Source: Gemmobacter lutimaris (lineage in GTDB: Bacteria; Pseudomonadota; Alphaproteobacteria; Rhodobacterales; Rhodobacteraceae). From it: DNA of 64,000 nucleotides. Location of the stretch: assembly GCF_003570715.1 (NCBI RefSeq), contig NZ_QXXQ01000006.1, forward strand, positions 184,516 to 248,515, given 5' to 3'. A program made the translations under genes and the position numbers. Numbering within the stretch: position 1 is the stretch's first letter; the number at the start of each line of letters is the position of its first letter. A model generated the notes under the pieces. The model ran no database searches, had not been told where the DNA came from, and was given only the letters and a program-made list of their open reading frames with translations. Shown here in pieces: positions 37,778-47,136 of this stretch.

Positions 37778-38590
37778 ATGACAGATTCCGATTCGCCAAG
37801 GCCGCCTGACTTTCCTGCATTGAACCGCATCAATTATGCCCGCCCGCGCCAGCTGGTCATTGCGGCGCGCGATCTGCTGATGGCGGCGCTGCACCGGGCT
37901 TGCGGGACCGATCTGACCTATGTGCAGGTCGGGGCGCATGATGGCGTGATGGCCGATCCGGTGCATGGGGCGGCGGTGGCCTGTGGCTGGAAATCCCTGC
38001 TCATCGAACCGCACCCCGCCTATTTCGCGGCGCTGCAGCGCACCTATGCCGGTCAGGATCGGGCGCGGCTGGTGAATTGCGCGATTTCCGATCAGCCGGG
38101 GCGGATGCTGCTGCATCACGCGACCGAGGCTGCGGCGGAACGGCTGGGCAGCTATATCCTCGGCGCGGCGTCGCTGGATGGGGCGCGGTTGCGCGCGGTG
38201 CTGGCGCGTCGTGCCAGGCGCTTCGGGATGGATCTCGACGAGGCGGATATTGCTGAGACCGATGTGGCGGTGCGGCCGCTGGCAGACGTGCTGTCCGAGG
38301 CGGGGATTACCTCTTTCGACCTGCTGGTCATCGACGCCGAAGGACACGAGCGCGAGGTGCTGCGCAGCTTTGACCTCGGGGGTTTTGGCATCCGGGCGGC
38401 GCTGGTGGAATGCAATCAGGGCGATACGCAGCATGAGGCCGAATATGCCGGGCTGTTGCGTGCCGCCGGGTTCGAGGTGTTCCGCGTCCACAGCGATCTT
38501 TACGCCGTTCACCCCGCGCGTCTGCACATGCCCTTGGGGGCGGTGCTCGCGATGATGGGCTTTGCCCAGGCGGCCGGAGAGGCCGACTGA
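37778..38590 (+). CDS. FkbM family methyltransferase
   Basis: SAM-dependent methyltransferase of 270 residues. The SAM-binding strand is TYVQVGAHDGVMADP, followed by WKSLLIEPHPAYFAAL, then the FkbM signature FDLLVIDAEGHEREVLRSFD and ALVECNQGD. FkbM enzymes O-methylate sugars or other metabolites; the target is not predictable. ATG 37778 has AAGG about 10 nt upstream; ATG 37730 is an alternative with no clear RBS. It lies between takP and takQM but is isolated by terminators on both sides. Confidence 0.85.
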   Translation: MTDSDSPRPPDFPALNRINYARPRQLVIAARDLLMAALHRACGTDLTYVQVGAHDGVMADPVHGAAVACGWKSLLIEPHPAYFAALQRTYAGQDRARLVNCAISDQPGRMLLHHATEAAAERLGSYILGAASLDGARLRAVLARRARRFGMDLDEADIAETDVAVRPLADVLSEAGITSFDLLVIDAEGHEREVLRSFDLGGFGIRAALVECNQGDTQHEAEYAGLLRAAGFEVFRVHSDLYAVHPARLHMPLGAVLAMMGFAQAAGEAD

Positions 38591-38611
38591 TCGACGCGGG
38601 CCGGACATGCA

Positions 38612-38640
38612 AAAGGCCCCTCCGGTCGGAGGGGCCTTTC
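38612..38640. terminator. bidirectional terminator between FkbM gene and takM
   Basis: AAAGGCCCCTCCG pairs with GGAGGGGCCTTT around a 3-nt loop, followed by TTTCGTCTTG on the plus strand and TTTTGC on the minus strand. It separates two convergent genes by 69 nt. Confidence 0.8.
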
Positions 38641-38659
38641 GTCTTGTTTTCTGGCTGGA

Positions 38660-40477
38660 TCAGTTCTGCGGCTCGGGCTGCCCAATCGCCGGGGCACCCA
38701 GCGAGGGCTGGCCGATGGCGGGAGCGCCCAGTGACGGCTGACCCAGAGCAGGCTGACCGGGCGCCGGGGCCGTCGTGCCGCCGAGGTTCGGCTGACCCAT
38801 ACCACCGCCAAGGCCACCACCCAAGCCTCCACCAAGCCCGCCACCAAGTCCGCCGCCGCCGAGGCTCGGCATCTGCGGCAGGGTGATGGTGACATTGGAC
38901 GTATCCACCGGCTTGCCCTTGTAGTGCATCACCAGACCGGGGAAGCCGATCACCACCGCCACCATCACGATCTGGATAAAGACGAAGGGCACGGCCCCCC
39001 AGTAGATCTGCCCGGTGGTCACCGGCGCGGTTTCCTTGCCGGTCACCTTGTCGATATAAGGCAGGCGCGGCGCGACCGAGCGCAGGAAGAACAGCGCAAA
39101 GCCGAAGGGCGGGTGCATGAACGAGGTCTGCATGTTCACGCCCAGGATGACGCCCAGCCAGATCAGGTCGATCCCCAGCGCCTCGGCCGGGGCAACCAGC
39201 AGCGGCACGATGATGAAGGCCAGCTCGAAGAAATCGAGGAAGAAGGCGAGGAAGAACACCAGCACCGACACCACGATCAGGAAGCCCATCTGCCCGCCCG
39301 GAAGCGAGGTCAGCAGGTGTTCCACCCAGAGGTGCCCGTTCACGCCATAGAAGGTCAGCGAGAAGACCCGCGCGCCCAGCAGGATGAACATGACGAAGGC
39401 CGAAAGGCGGGTGGTCGAGGCCAGTGCCTGGCTGATGACCGGCAGGGTCAGCCGCTTCTTGCCCGCAGCCAGAACCATGGCGCCCACCGCGCCCATGGCG
39501 CCGCCCTCGGTCGGCGTGGCGATGCCGAGGAAGATGGTGCCCAGCACGAGGAAGATCAGCGCCAGCGGCGGGATCAGCACGATGATGACCTGCTGCGTCA
39601 GCCGCGACATCACGCCGGTCTTCAGCGCCTTGTCGAGCAGGGCTGCGACATAGACCAGACCGATGCCGATGGTCGGGGCGTAGATGTCGGCATTGGTGCC
39701 AACCTTGGGGTGCAGCCAGAGGAAGGCGGCGTAGGACAGCCCCGCACCGATGGCAACCGCGACCAGAAGCGAGGTGACACCGGACCCGAGTGTCCGCGCC
39801 TCAAGCGGCAAGGCGGGCATCGACTTCGGCCGGATGATCGACATGACCAGCACATAGCCAAGATAGATGCCGGTCAGCACCATGCCGGGCAGCAGCGCGC
39901 CAGCATACATGTCGCCCACCGACCGGCCAAGCTGGTCGGCCAGCACGATCAGCACCAGACTGGGCGGGATGATCTGTGCCAGCGTGCCGGAGGCCGCGAT
40001 GACGCCCGATGCGACCGAGCGGTCGTAGCCATAGCGCAGCATGATCGGCAGCGAGATCAGGCCCATGGCGATCACGCTGGCGGCGACGACGCCGGTGGTC
40101 GCGGCCAGCAGCGCGCCCACGATGATCACCGCATAGGCCAGACCGCCGCGCACCGGCCCGAAAAGCTGACCGATGGTATCCAGCAGATCCTCGGCCATGC
40201 CGGACCGCTCCAGCACGATGCCCATGAAGGTGAAGAAGGGGATCGCAAGTAATGTCTCGTTCGACAAGACCCCCCACAGCCGGTTCGGCATCGTGTTCAG
40301 CAACGGCCAGTCAAGATGGATGGCTCCGCTGGACAGGGGGGCGAGTTCGACCCCGATGAAGAAGAACAAAAGCCCGTTCGCGGCCAGCGAAAATGCCACC
40401 GGGTAGCCCAGCAGCAGAAACACCACCAGCGACACGAACATGATCGGCGCAAGGTTCAGCGCGATGAATTCCATCAT
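38660..40477 (-). CDS. takM: TRAP large permease subunit, TakM/DctM type, with repetitive tail
   Basis: DctM-type permease of 605 residues with about a dozen hydrophobic segments. Family motifs are LLGYPVAFSLAANG, SNETLLAIPFFTFMG, GVIAASGTLAQIIPPS, GIATPTEGGAMGAVGA and LIWLGVILGVNMQTSFMHPPFG. The last 65 or so residues are not part of the fold: five GGGL-type units, then GQPxLGAPAIGQPSLGAPAIGQP-like repeats. The ATG overlaps the takQ stop. The pair probably serves TakP, whose gene lies 1 kb away on the other strand. Confidence 0.88.
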   Translation of the reverse strand: MMEFIALNLAPIMFVSLVVFLLLGYPVAFSLAANGLLFFFIGVELAPLSSGAIHLDWPLLNTMPNRLWGVLSNETLLAIPFFTFMGIVLERSGMAEDLLDTIGQLFGPVRGGLAYAVIIVGALLAATTGVVAASVIAMGLISLPIMLRYGYDRSVASGVIAASGTLAQIIPPSLVLIVLADQLGRSVGDMYAGALLPGMVLTGIYLGYVLVMSIIRPKSMPALPLEARTLGSGVTSLLVAVAIGAGLSYAAFLWLHPKVGTNADIYAPTIGIGLVYVAALLDKALKTGVMSRLTQQVIIVLIPPLALIFLVLGTIFLGIATPTEGGAMGAVGAMVLAAGKKRLTLPVISQALASTTRLSAFVMFILLGARVFSLTFYGVNGHLWVEHLLTSLPGGQMGFLIVVSVLVFFLAFFLDFFELAFIIVPLLVAPAEALGIDLIWLGVILGVNMQTSFMHPPFGFALFFLRSVAPRLPYIDKVTGKETAPVTTGQIYWGAVPFVFIQIVMVAVVIGFPGLVMHYKGKPVDTSNVTITLPQMPSLGGGGLGGGLGGGLGGGLGGGMGQPNLGGTTAPAPGQPALGQPSLGAPAIGQPSLGAPAIGQPEPQN

Positions 40478-41058
40478 TTGCCGGTCTCCCGCGCCATTTC
40501 CTCGCCTTCCAGTTCAGCCGCCGCATGGGACGAGACGAAGGGGGTAGGATCCGGGATGATGCCCCGCATCACTGCGATTTTCTTGATGATTTCAGAAACG
40601 CCCTGAAAGGCCAGCAGCACGAAGCCAGCCAGCAGAAGGGCTTTGGCGGGCCACAGGATCAGACCCCCTGAATTGGTGGACACCTCGCCGATGCGCACCG
40701 AGCGCTGCACATAGGGCACCAGATACCACACCATCAGAAGCACGAAGGGCATGAGGAACAACAGGTGACCCAGCAGGTCGATCCAGTGCTGCACCCGCCG
40801 CGACCACAGGCCATAGACGATGTCGATCCGCACATGCTCGTTCTGTTTCAGGGTATAGGCCGCGGCCAGCAGGAATGCCGCCCCGAACAGATACCACTGC
40901 ATTTCCAGCCAGGCGTTCGACGACATGCTGAAGACTTTCCGCACGATCGCGTTCACCGCGCTGATCAAAACCGCGACCAGGATCAGCCACATGACTGATC
41001 GACCGATGAACTCGTTCACCCGGTCTATGGCCGCAGAGACCGCCAGCAGGCTTTTCAT
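40474..41058 (-). CDS. takQ: TRAP small permease subunit, TakQ/DctQ type
   Basis: Membrane protein of 194 residues with four transmembrane helices. DctQ signatures: SVMWLILVAVLISAVNAIVRK, NAWLEMQWYLFGAAFLLAAAYTLKQNEHVRIDI and WPAKALLLAGFVLLAFQGVSEIIKK. Overlaps takM by 4 nt (ATGA), so both subunits are translated together. First gene of the minus-strand unit; its promoter lies in the 260-nt gap shared with divergent cysK. Confidence 0.88.
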   Translation of the reverse strand: MKSLLAVSAAIDRVNEFIGRSVMWLILVAVLISAVNAIVRKVFSMSSNAWLEMQWYLFGAAFLLAAAYTLKQNEHVRIDIVYGLWSRRVQHWIDLLGHLLFLMPFVLLMVWYLVPYVQRSVRIGEVSTNSGGLILWPAKALLLAGFVLLAFQGVSEIIKKIAVMRGIIPDPTPFVSSHAAAELEGEEMARETGK

Positions 41059-41077
41059 CTCTTCGATACCCCCCTAT

Positions 41078-41094
41078 GCAAAAGGCGCCTTTGC
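41078..41094 (-). promoter_or_regulatory. palindrome upstream of takQ
   Basis: GCAAAAGGCGCCTTTGC is palindromic except for one extra A and lies 20 nt before the takQ start codon. It could be an operator or a leader hairpin. The rest of 41059-41318 has an AT-rich stretch (about 41110-41155) suited to promoters, but I could not assign -35/-10 boxes with confidence. Confidence 0.35.
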
Positions 41095-41318
41095 GGCGCT
41101 CATACCTCATTCTGCCGAAATTGGTAATAAAAGTTTTCCAAAATCGGGAAGCAGGTTTCAGCCTCGTTCCTGTTTCAAGGATTTTTGTTCGGAAACCAAG
41201 GGGGAAGTGGCGGAAATTGCCCCTGCCTTCCGGTTCGGTGGCGGCGCGGGCCGCTGCGGTTCTTGAGTTCCTCCCCCTTCGACCCTAAACCTAGGGGACG
41301 CAACAAAGGAAGCCATTC

Positions 41319-42353
41319 ATGCGTGTCTCTAGCGATCTTGCCGCCTCGATCGGCAACACCCCCCTCATCCGCCTGCGCAAGGCGAGCGAGCTGACGGGCT
41401 GCGAGATCCTCGGCAAGGCCGAGTTCATGAATCCGGGCCAGTCTGTGAAAGACCGCGCGGCACTTTACATCATCCGTGATGCGGTGGCGCGGGGGCTGCT
41501 GAAGCCGGGCGGCACCATTGTCGAGGGCACGGCGGGCAATACCGGCATCGGGCTGGCGCTGGTCGGCGCCTCGATGGGGTTTCGCACGGTCATCGTGATC
41601 CCCGAGACGCAGAGCCAGGAAAAGAAGGACATGCTGCGGCTTGCGGGGGCCGAGCTGGTGCAGGTGCCGGCGGCGCCTTACAAGAACCCCAACAACTATG
41701 TCCGCTATTCCGGCCGTCTGGCGGAAGAGCTTGCGCGGACCGAACCGAATGGCGCGATCTGGGCCAACCAGTTCGACAATACCGCCAACCGTCAGGCCCA
41801 TATCGAAACCACCGGGCCGGAGATCTGGGAACAGACCGGCGGCAAGGTGGACGGATTCATCTGCGCGGTGGGGTCGGGCGGCACCTTCGCAGGGGTCGGC
41901 ATGGCCTTGCAGCCGAAGGGCGTGAAGATCGGTCTGGCTGACCCGGAAGGCGCGGCGCTGCATGCCTTCTATACCAGTGGCAAGCTGGAGTCGCCGGGGT
42001 CGTCGATTACCGAGGGTATCGGACAGGGGCGGATTACAGCCAACCTTGAAGGCTTCACCCCTGATTTCAGCTACCGCATCCCCGATGCCGAGGCGCTGCC
42101 CATCGTCTTTGACCTTCTGTCCGAGGAAGGGCTGTGCCTTGGCGGCTCGTCCGGCATCAACGTCGCAGGCGCGATCCGCATGGCGCGCGAGATGGGGCCG
42201 GGCCATACCATTGTCACGGTGCTGTGCGATTACGGCACGCGCTACCAGTCCAAGCTGTTCAACCCCGCCTTCCTGAAGGACAAGGGGCTGCCGGTGCCGG
42301 AATGGCTGGATGCGGCGGGGCGCTCGCTGCCCGAAGTCTATCAGGACGCCTGA
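41319..42353 (+). CDS. cysK: cysteine synthase A (O-acetylserine sulfhydrylase)
   Basis: PLP enzyme of 344 residues making cysteine from O-acetylserine and sulfide. IGNTPLIRLRK opens the chain; the PLP lysine is K44 in NPGQSVKDRAA, and the substrate loop EGTAGNTGIGLA and phosphate loop GSGGTFAGVG follow. EEGLCLGGSSGINVAGA lies near the C-terminus. RBS AAAGGAAG precedes the ATG. Followed 4 nt later by the MscS gene. Confidence 0.92.
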   Translation: MRVSSDLAASIGNTPLIRLRKASELTGCEILGKAEFMNPGQSVKDRAALYIIRDAVARGLLKPGGTIVEGTAGNTGIGLALVGASMGFRTVIVIPETQSQEKKDMLRLAGAELVQVPAAPYKNPNNYVRYSGRLAEELARTEPNGAIWANQFDNTANRQAHIETTGPEIWEQTGGKVDGFICAVGSGGTFAGVGMALQPKGVKIGLADPEGAALHAFYTSGKLESPGSSITEGIGQGRITANLEGFTPDFSYRIPDAEALPIVFDLLSEEGLCLGGSSGINVAGAIRMAREMGPGHTIVTVLCDYGTRYQSKLFNPAFLKDKGLPVPEWLDAAGRSLPEVYQDA

Positions 42354-42357
42354 TCCC

Positions 42358-45051
42358 ATGCGCATGGTCCTTTCGCGGTGGCAGCCGCTTGCGGTGCTCG
42401 CCTTCATTATGGTCCTTTGCTTCGGGACCGTGCCGCAAGCGGGCCATGCGCAGGAAACGCCTGATGCCGGGGGGGCCGCGCCCGAGACACAGCCCACACC
42501 CGAGACACAGTCCACGCCCGAGGCACAGGCCCCCGCTGCGCCAGACACGCCTGCGGCGACGGGCGTCTTGACCAAAAGCCAGACCGCAGGGTCCAGCAAG
42601 GGCGGCAAGTCGATCACCGTGTCGATGCCCGAGAGCGCCAAGGTCGATTACGCGGCGTGGGAGCAGATGGCGCAGCGCGCCGACCGGGCGCTGGCGGACG
42701 ACACGACCTCCAACAACGGGCTGGAACTGCTGCGCGGGCAACTGTCGGCATGGCGCACCAAATTCCAGACCGCACAAACCGCCAATGCCGCGCGCATCGG
42801 TCGGTTGCGCGACCAGATCTCTGCCCTCGGGCCGGTGCCGGCCGAAGGCCAGTCCGAAGCACCGGAAATCGCGCAGCGTCGCCGCGATCTGGCGGAAGAA
42901 CTGGCCCGACTGGAAGCCCCCGGTCGTACGGCGGAAGAAGCCTATCGCCGGGCCAATGGCCTGATTTCGCAGATCGACACAGTATTGCGCGACCGGCAGG
43001 CCAAGCAGTTGCTGAAGCTCTGGCCCAGCCCGGCCAATCCGGCGAACTGGGAGGATGCGGCCATTGCCGTGCGCGACACCGGCGCGGCGATCTGGCGCGA
43101 CCTCACGACCAACTGGCGCCGCGATGACCGCAGGGCCGAGATGTTCGACACGCTGCCCGTCATCGGTATCCTGCTGGTCATGGCCTTTGTGCTGATCTGG
43201 CGCGGCCGCATCTGGATTGAACGCTTCGGGAACTGGCTGCAAGGGCCGACCCGTTCGGGTCGATGGAGCCGCGTTCTGGCCTTCGTCGCCTCGCTGGGCC
43301 AGATCGTCGTGCCCTCGGTGGGCGTGATCATGGTGGCGGTTGCGGCACTCGCCTCGGAAATGTTCACCGGCACGGCGGCCAGTCTGGTCGAGGGGCTGGT
43401 GCTGACCGGCATCACCCTGTTCATCGGATTCTGGCTGGCCGGGCAGGTCTTTCCCAAACGCGCCGAAGATGGCGGACCGCTGTCCTTTCCGGTGCAGACC
43501 CGCACCGAGGCGCGCTTTCATGTGCAGTTCATGGGGCTGGTGCTGGGGCTGGAGTCGCTGAACAACGCGCTGTTCCCGACGGCGCAACTTGCGGAGGCAG
43601 CGGTGCCGGTGATGAACCTGCCGCTGCAACTTCTGCTCAGCCTGACGCTGTGGCGCTTTGGCCATCTGGTGAACCGCTGTGCGGGGCGGCAGGCCAGCGA
43701 AAGCGCAACGGGCGGTGCGGCCGAGGCGGGGCGCTTCCGGCTGCGGATGATTCAACTTGTCGCCAAATTCGTCATCGCGCTGGCGGTGGTGGCGCCGGTT
43801 CTGGCGTTGATCGGCTATAGCTCTGCCGCAAGTGCGCTGCTGTTTCCCGCGGCTTCCTCGCTGTTCCTGATTGGTTTGTTGCTGGTTCTGGTGCAATTGA
43901 TCGGCGACATCTGGGGCGCTGTGGTGCAAAGCGACGAGGATACCGCGGGGCAGGGGCTGTTGCCGGTGCTGGCAGGCTTTTTGCTGACGCTGGTGTCGGT
44001 GCCGGTTTTTGCCCTGCTGTGGGGGGCGCGGATCGAGGATCTGGGCGAGCTGTGGAACCGCTTTGCCCAGGGCTTCACCATCGGGGAAACCCGGATCTCG
44101 CCGTCGAATTTCGTCTATTTCCTGATCCTGTTCATCATCGGCTATGGTGCAACACGGCTGTTCCAGAGCGCGCTGCGCAGTTCGATCCTGCCCAAGACCA
44201 AGCTGGATCAGGGCGGCCGCAATGCCATCATCTCGGGCACCGGCTATGTCGGGATCTTCCTTGCAGCGCTGATCGCGGTATCGGCGGCCGGGATCGATCT
44301 GTCGGGCCTTGCCATCGTTGCCTCCGCCCTGTCGGTCGGTATCGGTTTTGGCCTTCAGAACATCGTGCAGAACTTCGTCTCGGGGATCATCCTGCTGATC
44401 GAACGCCCGGTGAGCGAAGGCGACTGGATCGAGGTTGGCGGCGTGTCCGGCACTGTCAAATCCATTTCCGTGCGCTCGACCCGCATCCAGACCTTCGATC
44501 GTTCGGATGTCATCGTGCCGAATGCCGATCTGGTCAGCCAGCAGGTGACGAACTGGACCCGCTTCAGCCTTGCGGGGCGGGTCATTGTGCCGGTAGGGGT
44601 TGACTACAGCTCGGACACCGAAAAGGTCGCCCGTATCCTGCACGAGATCGCAGAGGCGCATCCGATGGTCGTGCTGGAGCCGCCGCCGAGTGTGGTTTTT
44701 GCCGGGCTGGGGGCGGACTCGCTCAATTTTGAAATCCGAATGATCATCCGCGACGTGAATTTCTCGCTGTCGGTACGGACCGAGGTGAACCATGCCATCG
44801 TGCGCCGCTTCCGCGAGGAAGGTGTGGCGATGCCCTTCTCGCAGCGCGACATCTGGCTGCGCAACCCCGAGGCGGTGGCCGACATCCTTCGTGGCATGCG
44901 ATCCGTCTCGCCAGCGGTGTTCGACGATATGGCCGGGACCGCAGAGGCCGGGCCAAAGCAGAAGCCGCAGCGCGATGATATCGTGCTTGACCCGCCCGCC
45001 GATCCGCGTGCAGACGAGATACCGGATTTCGACGACGGGACAGAACGATGA
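42358..45051 (+). CDS. MscS-family mechanosensitive channel (large, DUF3772 type)
   Basis: Protein of 897 residues. Signal peptide about 1-35, then a repetitive Pro/Thr/Glu segment (TQPTPETQSTPEAQ), a periplasmic helical region with DUF3772 character, about ten transmembrane helices, and the MscS core near 640-820. The pore-helix motif is SVGIGFGLQNIVQNFVSG, followed by ERPVSEGDWIEVGG. It releases solutes on hypo-osmotic shock. ATG 42358 follows cysK closely; ATG 42364 is possible. Its stop overlaps the alaX start (ATGA). Confidence 0.9.
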   Translation: MRMVLSRWQPLAVLAFIMVLCFGTVPQAGHAQETPDAGGAAPETQPTPETQSTPEAQAPAAPDTPAATGVLTKSQTAGSSKGGKSITVSMPESAKVDYAAWEQMAQRADRALADDTTSNNGLELLRGQLSAWRTKFQTAQTANAARIGRLRDQISALGPVPAEGQSEAPEIAQRRRDLAEELARLEAPGRTAEEAYRRANGLISQIDTVLRDRQAKQLLKLWPSPANPANWEDAAIAVRDTGAAIWRDLTTNWRRDDRRAEMFDTLPVIGILLVMAFVLIWRGRIWIERFGNWLQGPTRSGRWSRVLAFVASLGQIVVPSVGVIMVAVAALASEMFTGTAASLVEGLVLTGITLFIGFWLAGQVFPKRAEDGGPLSFPVQTRTEARFHVQFMGLVLGLESLNNALFPTAQLAEAAVPVMNLPLQLLLSLTLWRFGHLVNRCAGRQASESATGGAAEAGRFRLRMIQLVAKFVIALAVVAPVLALIGYSSAASALLFPAASSLFLIGLLLVLVQLIGDIWGAVVQSDEDTAGQGLLPVLAGFLLTLVSVPVFALLWGARIEDLGELWNRFAQGFTIGETRISPSNFVYFLILFIIGYGATRLFQSALRSSILPKTKLDQGGRNAIISGTGYVGIFLAALIAVSAAGIDLSGLAIVASALSVGIGFGLQNIVQNFVSGIILLIERPVSEGDWIEVGGVSGTVKSISVRSTRIQTFDRSDVIVPNADLVSQQVTNWTRFSLAGRVIVPVGVDYSSDTEKVARILHEIAEAHPMVVLEPPPSVVFAGLGADSLNFEIRMIIRDVNFSLSVRTEVNHAIVRRFREEGVAMPFSQRDIWLRNPEAVADILRGMRSVSPAVFDDMAGTAEAGPKQKPQRDDIVLDPPADPRADEIPDFDDGTER

Positions 45052-45779
45052 CCGATACCGCGACACGCCTGCTGTTCCGCGAGGATGCCTATCTGCGCGA
45101 CGCACCCGCCCGCGTGGTTGGCCATACGCCGGAAGGCGGCATCGTGCTGGATGCTTCGGTCTTTTATGCGACCGGCGGCGGCCAGCCGGGCGACAGCGGG
45201 CGGCTGGTCTGGGAAGGCGGTGCCCTGGAAATCGCCACGGCGGTCAAGGTCGGCCCGGCCCAGATCGCGCTGGTCGCTGCAGAGCCGCGCCCCCTGCCGC
45301 CGGTCGGGGCCGAGGTTCGGCAGTTTCTGGATTGGGAGCGTCGGCACCGCCACATGCGGGTGCATACCGCGCTGCATCTGTTGTCGGTGGTCATCCCGCT
45401 GCCGGTGACGGGGGGGCAGATCGGAGCCGAGCGTGGCCGGCTGGATTTCGACATGCCTGAACCTCCAGCCGATGTGGCGGCCCTGAACGAGGCGCTGAAC
45501 GCGCTGATCGACCGCGACCTGCCAGTGGGCGAGCACTGGATCACCGATGCGGAACTGGCCGCCAGTCCGGGTCTGGTGAAAACCATGTCGGTGAAGCCAC
45601 CCAGTGGGCAGGGCAGGGTGCGTCTGGTCCGCATTGGTCAGGGGGCGGGGCAGGTCGATCTGCAACCCTGCGGCGGCACGCATGTCGCCCGCACGGCCGA
45701 GATCGGTCGCGTCGAGATCGGCCGGATCGAAAAGAAGGGCCGCCAGAACCGGCGGGTCAGCCTGACACTGATGGAGTGA
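45048..45779 (+). CDS. AlaX-type alanyl-tRNA editing protein
   Basis: Free-standing editing domain of 243 residues related to the AlaRS C-terminal editing module; hydrolyses mischarged Ser- or Gly-tRNA(Ala). FYATGGGQPGDSG is the beta-barrel signature. The zinc ligands appear as HTALH (106-110) and CGGTH (about 208-212). Coupled to the MscS gene by a 4-nt overlap. The nearest RNA gene, tRNA-Ser, has no evident link. Confidence 0.88.
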   Translation: MTDTATRLLFREDAYLRDAPARVVGHTPEGGIVLDASVFYATGGGQPGDSGRLVWEGGALEIATAVKVGPAQIALVAAEPRPLPPVGAEVRQFLDWERRHRHMRVHTALHLLSVVIPLPVTGGQIGAERGRLDFDMPEPPADVAALNEALNALIDRDLPVGEHWITDAELAASPGLVKTMSVKPPSGQGRVRLVRIGQGAGQVDLQPCGGTHVARTAEIGRVEIGRIEKKGRQNRRVSLTLME

Positions 45780-45811
45780 CGCACTTTCGCGCCACATCGG
45801 TGCTCTGCGGA

Positions 45812-46612
45812 TCAAAGCCCGTCGGGGATACGGGTCAGGGCCCGTTGCACGATAGGGGGGGCATAGCTCATGTCATGCACGGTATCCTGCCGGACGATGG
45901 CCCGCCACAGCGCCGGATCGTTTGGCAACCGCTCCAGCACTGCCGCCGTCATCCGGTTCATCCCGTCGATCCGCCGCCGCACCAGCAGCGAAAAGCCGGG
46001 ATAGAAGCGCATGTTTCCTTCCAGCCCGAATTCGAAGAAATTGATGTTGGACTGGTTCTGACGGTCCTGACAATAGATCGACACCCCGTCCAGATGCTGC
46101 CGCACCAGGCCAAAATAGGCCAGCCGCGGAAAGCGGCGCGCATTCGGGTTTTCCTGTTGCGCCAGCAGATTTTCCTCGAACCCCTTGAACAGCGTTACCT
46201 CGCCCCGCGTGCGGATCAGCGCCACGTTGGTAACAATCTTTCCCTGAAACATGAAAGACTTGCGCCAGAATCTGTAGATGGCGTCAGGCAGAATCTCTGC
46301 ATCGACCGGCCGCGATTTTCCGATCAACAGCTTGTCCCGCATTTCCATGAGAAAACGATCGGGGATCGAGCGGCGCAACTCGTCCAGCGGTTCCAGCAGG
46401 ATGCGGGCATCGACGTCGAAATGGGTGCAGATGCGGGCGAGGATGTCGGGGCGGGGGAAGGCCTCGCCCGAAAGATAGCGGTTGAACTGGGTCCGGTTGA
46501 TGCCGATCTGCTGGCACAGGGCCGAAATCGGCGGCCCGCCCTCGCAAAGCTGCCGCAGATTGCGTCCGAAGATCGAACGCGCTTCGGTCGGGGTCAGGGG
46601 GGCTTTTGCCAT
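45812..46612 (-). CDS. helix-turn-helix transcriptional regulator (XRE type)
   Basis: Protein of 266 residues. The N-terminal HTH (about residues 24-60, ISALCQQIGINRTQFNRYLSGEAFPRPDILARI) is followed by a long C-terminal domain with no family I recognise (FWRKSFMFQGKIV, ARRFPRLAYFGLVRQHLDG, SIYCQDRQ). ATG 46612 begins just before the HTH domain. A perfect dyad lies 24 nt upstream and may be its own operator. Converges with alaX. Regulated genes unknown. Confidence 0.8.
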   Translation of the reverse strand: MAKAPLTPTEARSIFGRNLRQLCEGGPPISALCQQIGINRTQFNRYLSGEAFPRPDILARICTHFDVDARILLEPLDELRRSIPDRFLMEMRDKLLIGKSRPVDAEILPDAIYRFWRKSFMFQGKIVTNVALIRTRGEVTLFKGFEENLLAQQENPNARRFPRLAYFGLVRQHLDGVSIYCQDRQNQSNINFFEFGLEGNMRFYPGFSLLVRRRIDGMNRMTAAVLERLPNDPALWRAIVRQDTVHDMSYAPPIVQRALTRIPDGL

Positions 46613-46635
46613 GGCGAACCCTCGGGCGTCTTGCT

Positions 46636-46653
46636 TGACGCTGCTTAGCGTCA
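46636..46653 (-). promoter_or_regulatory. dyad operator candidate upstream of the XRE regulator
   Basis: TGACGCT and AGCGTCA, perfect inverted repeats, flank a 4-nt spacer (GCTT) 24 nt before the regulator start codon. Position and symmetry fit an autoregulatory operator. Confidence 0.55.
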
Positions 46654-46791
46654 GTCCTGAAACAAAATCGCGGGCTTGTCCACGGTCTTGATGCGGAATT
46701 CCACATGCAGCGTCAAAGAGCCTGTGCATAAATGAATGAAAGGGCATCTTTGCCCGAAGTTGGCGCAACCTGTGCGGAAACGGAGTGTCCG

Positions 46792-47055
46792 ATGCTTGGG
46801 GTCGTGATCTGGAGCTGTCAACGCACTGGTCGGGCGATTGTCTGGTGCTCCGATCATCGGGATCTTGCACATTATGACGGCCCCGCACCGGACGAGGCTC
46901 CGGCGCGCATCGACGTGGGCGATCTGGTCGAGATGGCCTTCGTCGCGGACCGCAGCGTGCGCCGCTGCACCGATCTTCGGGTGATCGAGCAGGGCTATAT
47001 GCCCGATGTCGTCAGCGAGTTGCGCGGCCGCCGCACCGCCATCGCCGCCGCCTGA
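46792..47055 (+). CDS. conserved hypothetical small protein
   Basis: Protein of 87 residues starting MLGVVIWSCQRTGRAIVWCSDH, with acidic middle (IDVGDLVEMAF) and C-terminal VVSELRGRR. GGAG lies 7 nt before ATG 46792, which is why I prefer it to ATG 46732. Codon use matches neighbours and it looks like a small beta-barrel-sized protein found in related genomes, but I assign no function. It sits between the XRE regulator and tRNA-Ser. Confidence 0.6.
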   Translation: MLGVVIWSCQRTGRAIVWCSDHRDLAHYDGPAPDEAPARIDVGDLVEMAFVADRSVRRCTDLRVIEQGYMPDVVSELRGRRTAIAAA

Positions 47056-47136
47056 AAAGCGTTACGCGCATCGTCCCCCCGAACCGAACCGCAGCCCCTT
47101 GCACCCGCCCCGGAACTGCGGTTATACGGCTGCAAC

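Noticed and set aside
42259..45105. Long minus-strand open frame opposite the MscS gene
   Set aside because: Antisense to a convincing channel gene with signal peptide and the pore motif; Gln/Arg/His-rich without motifs.
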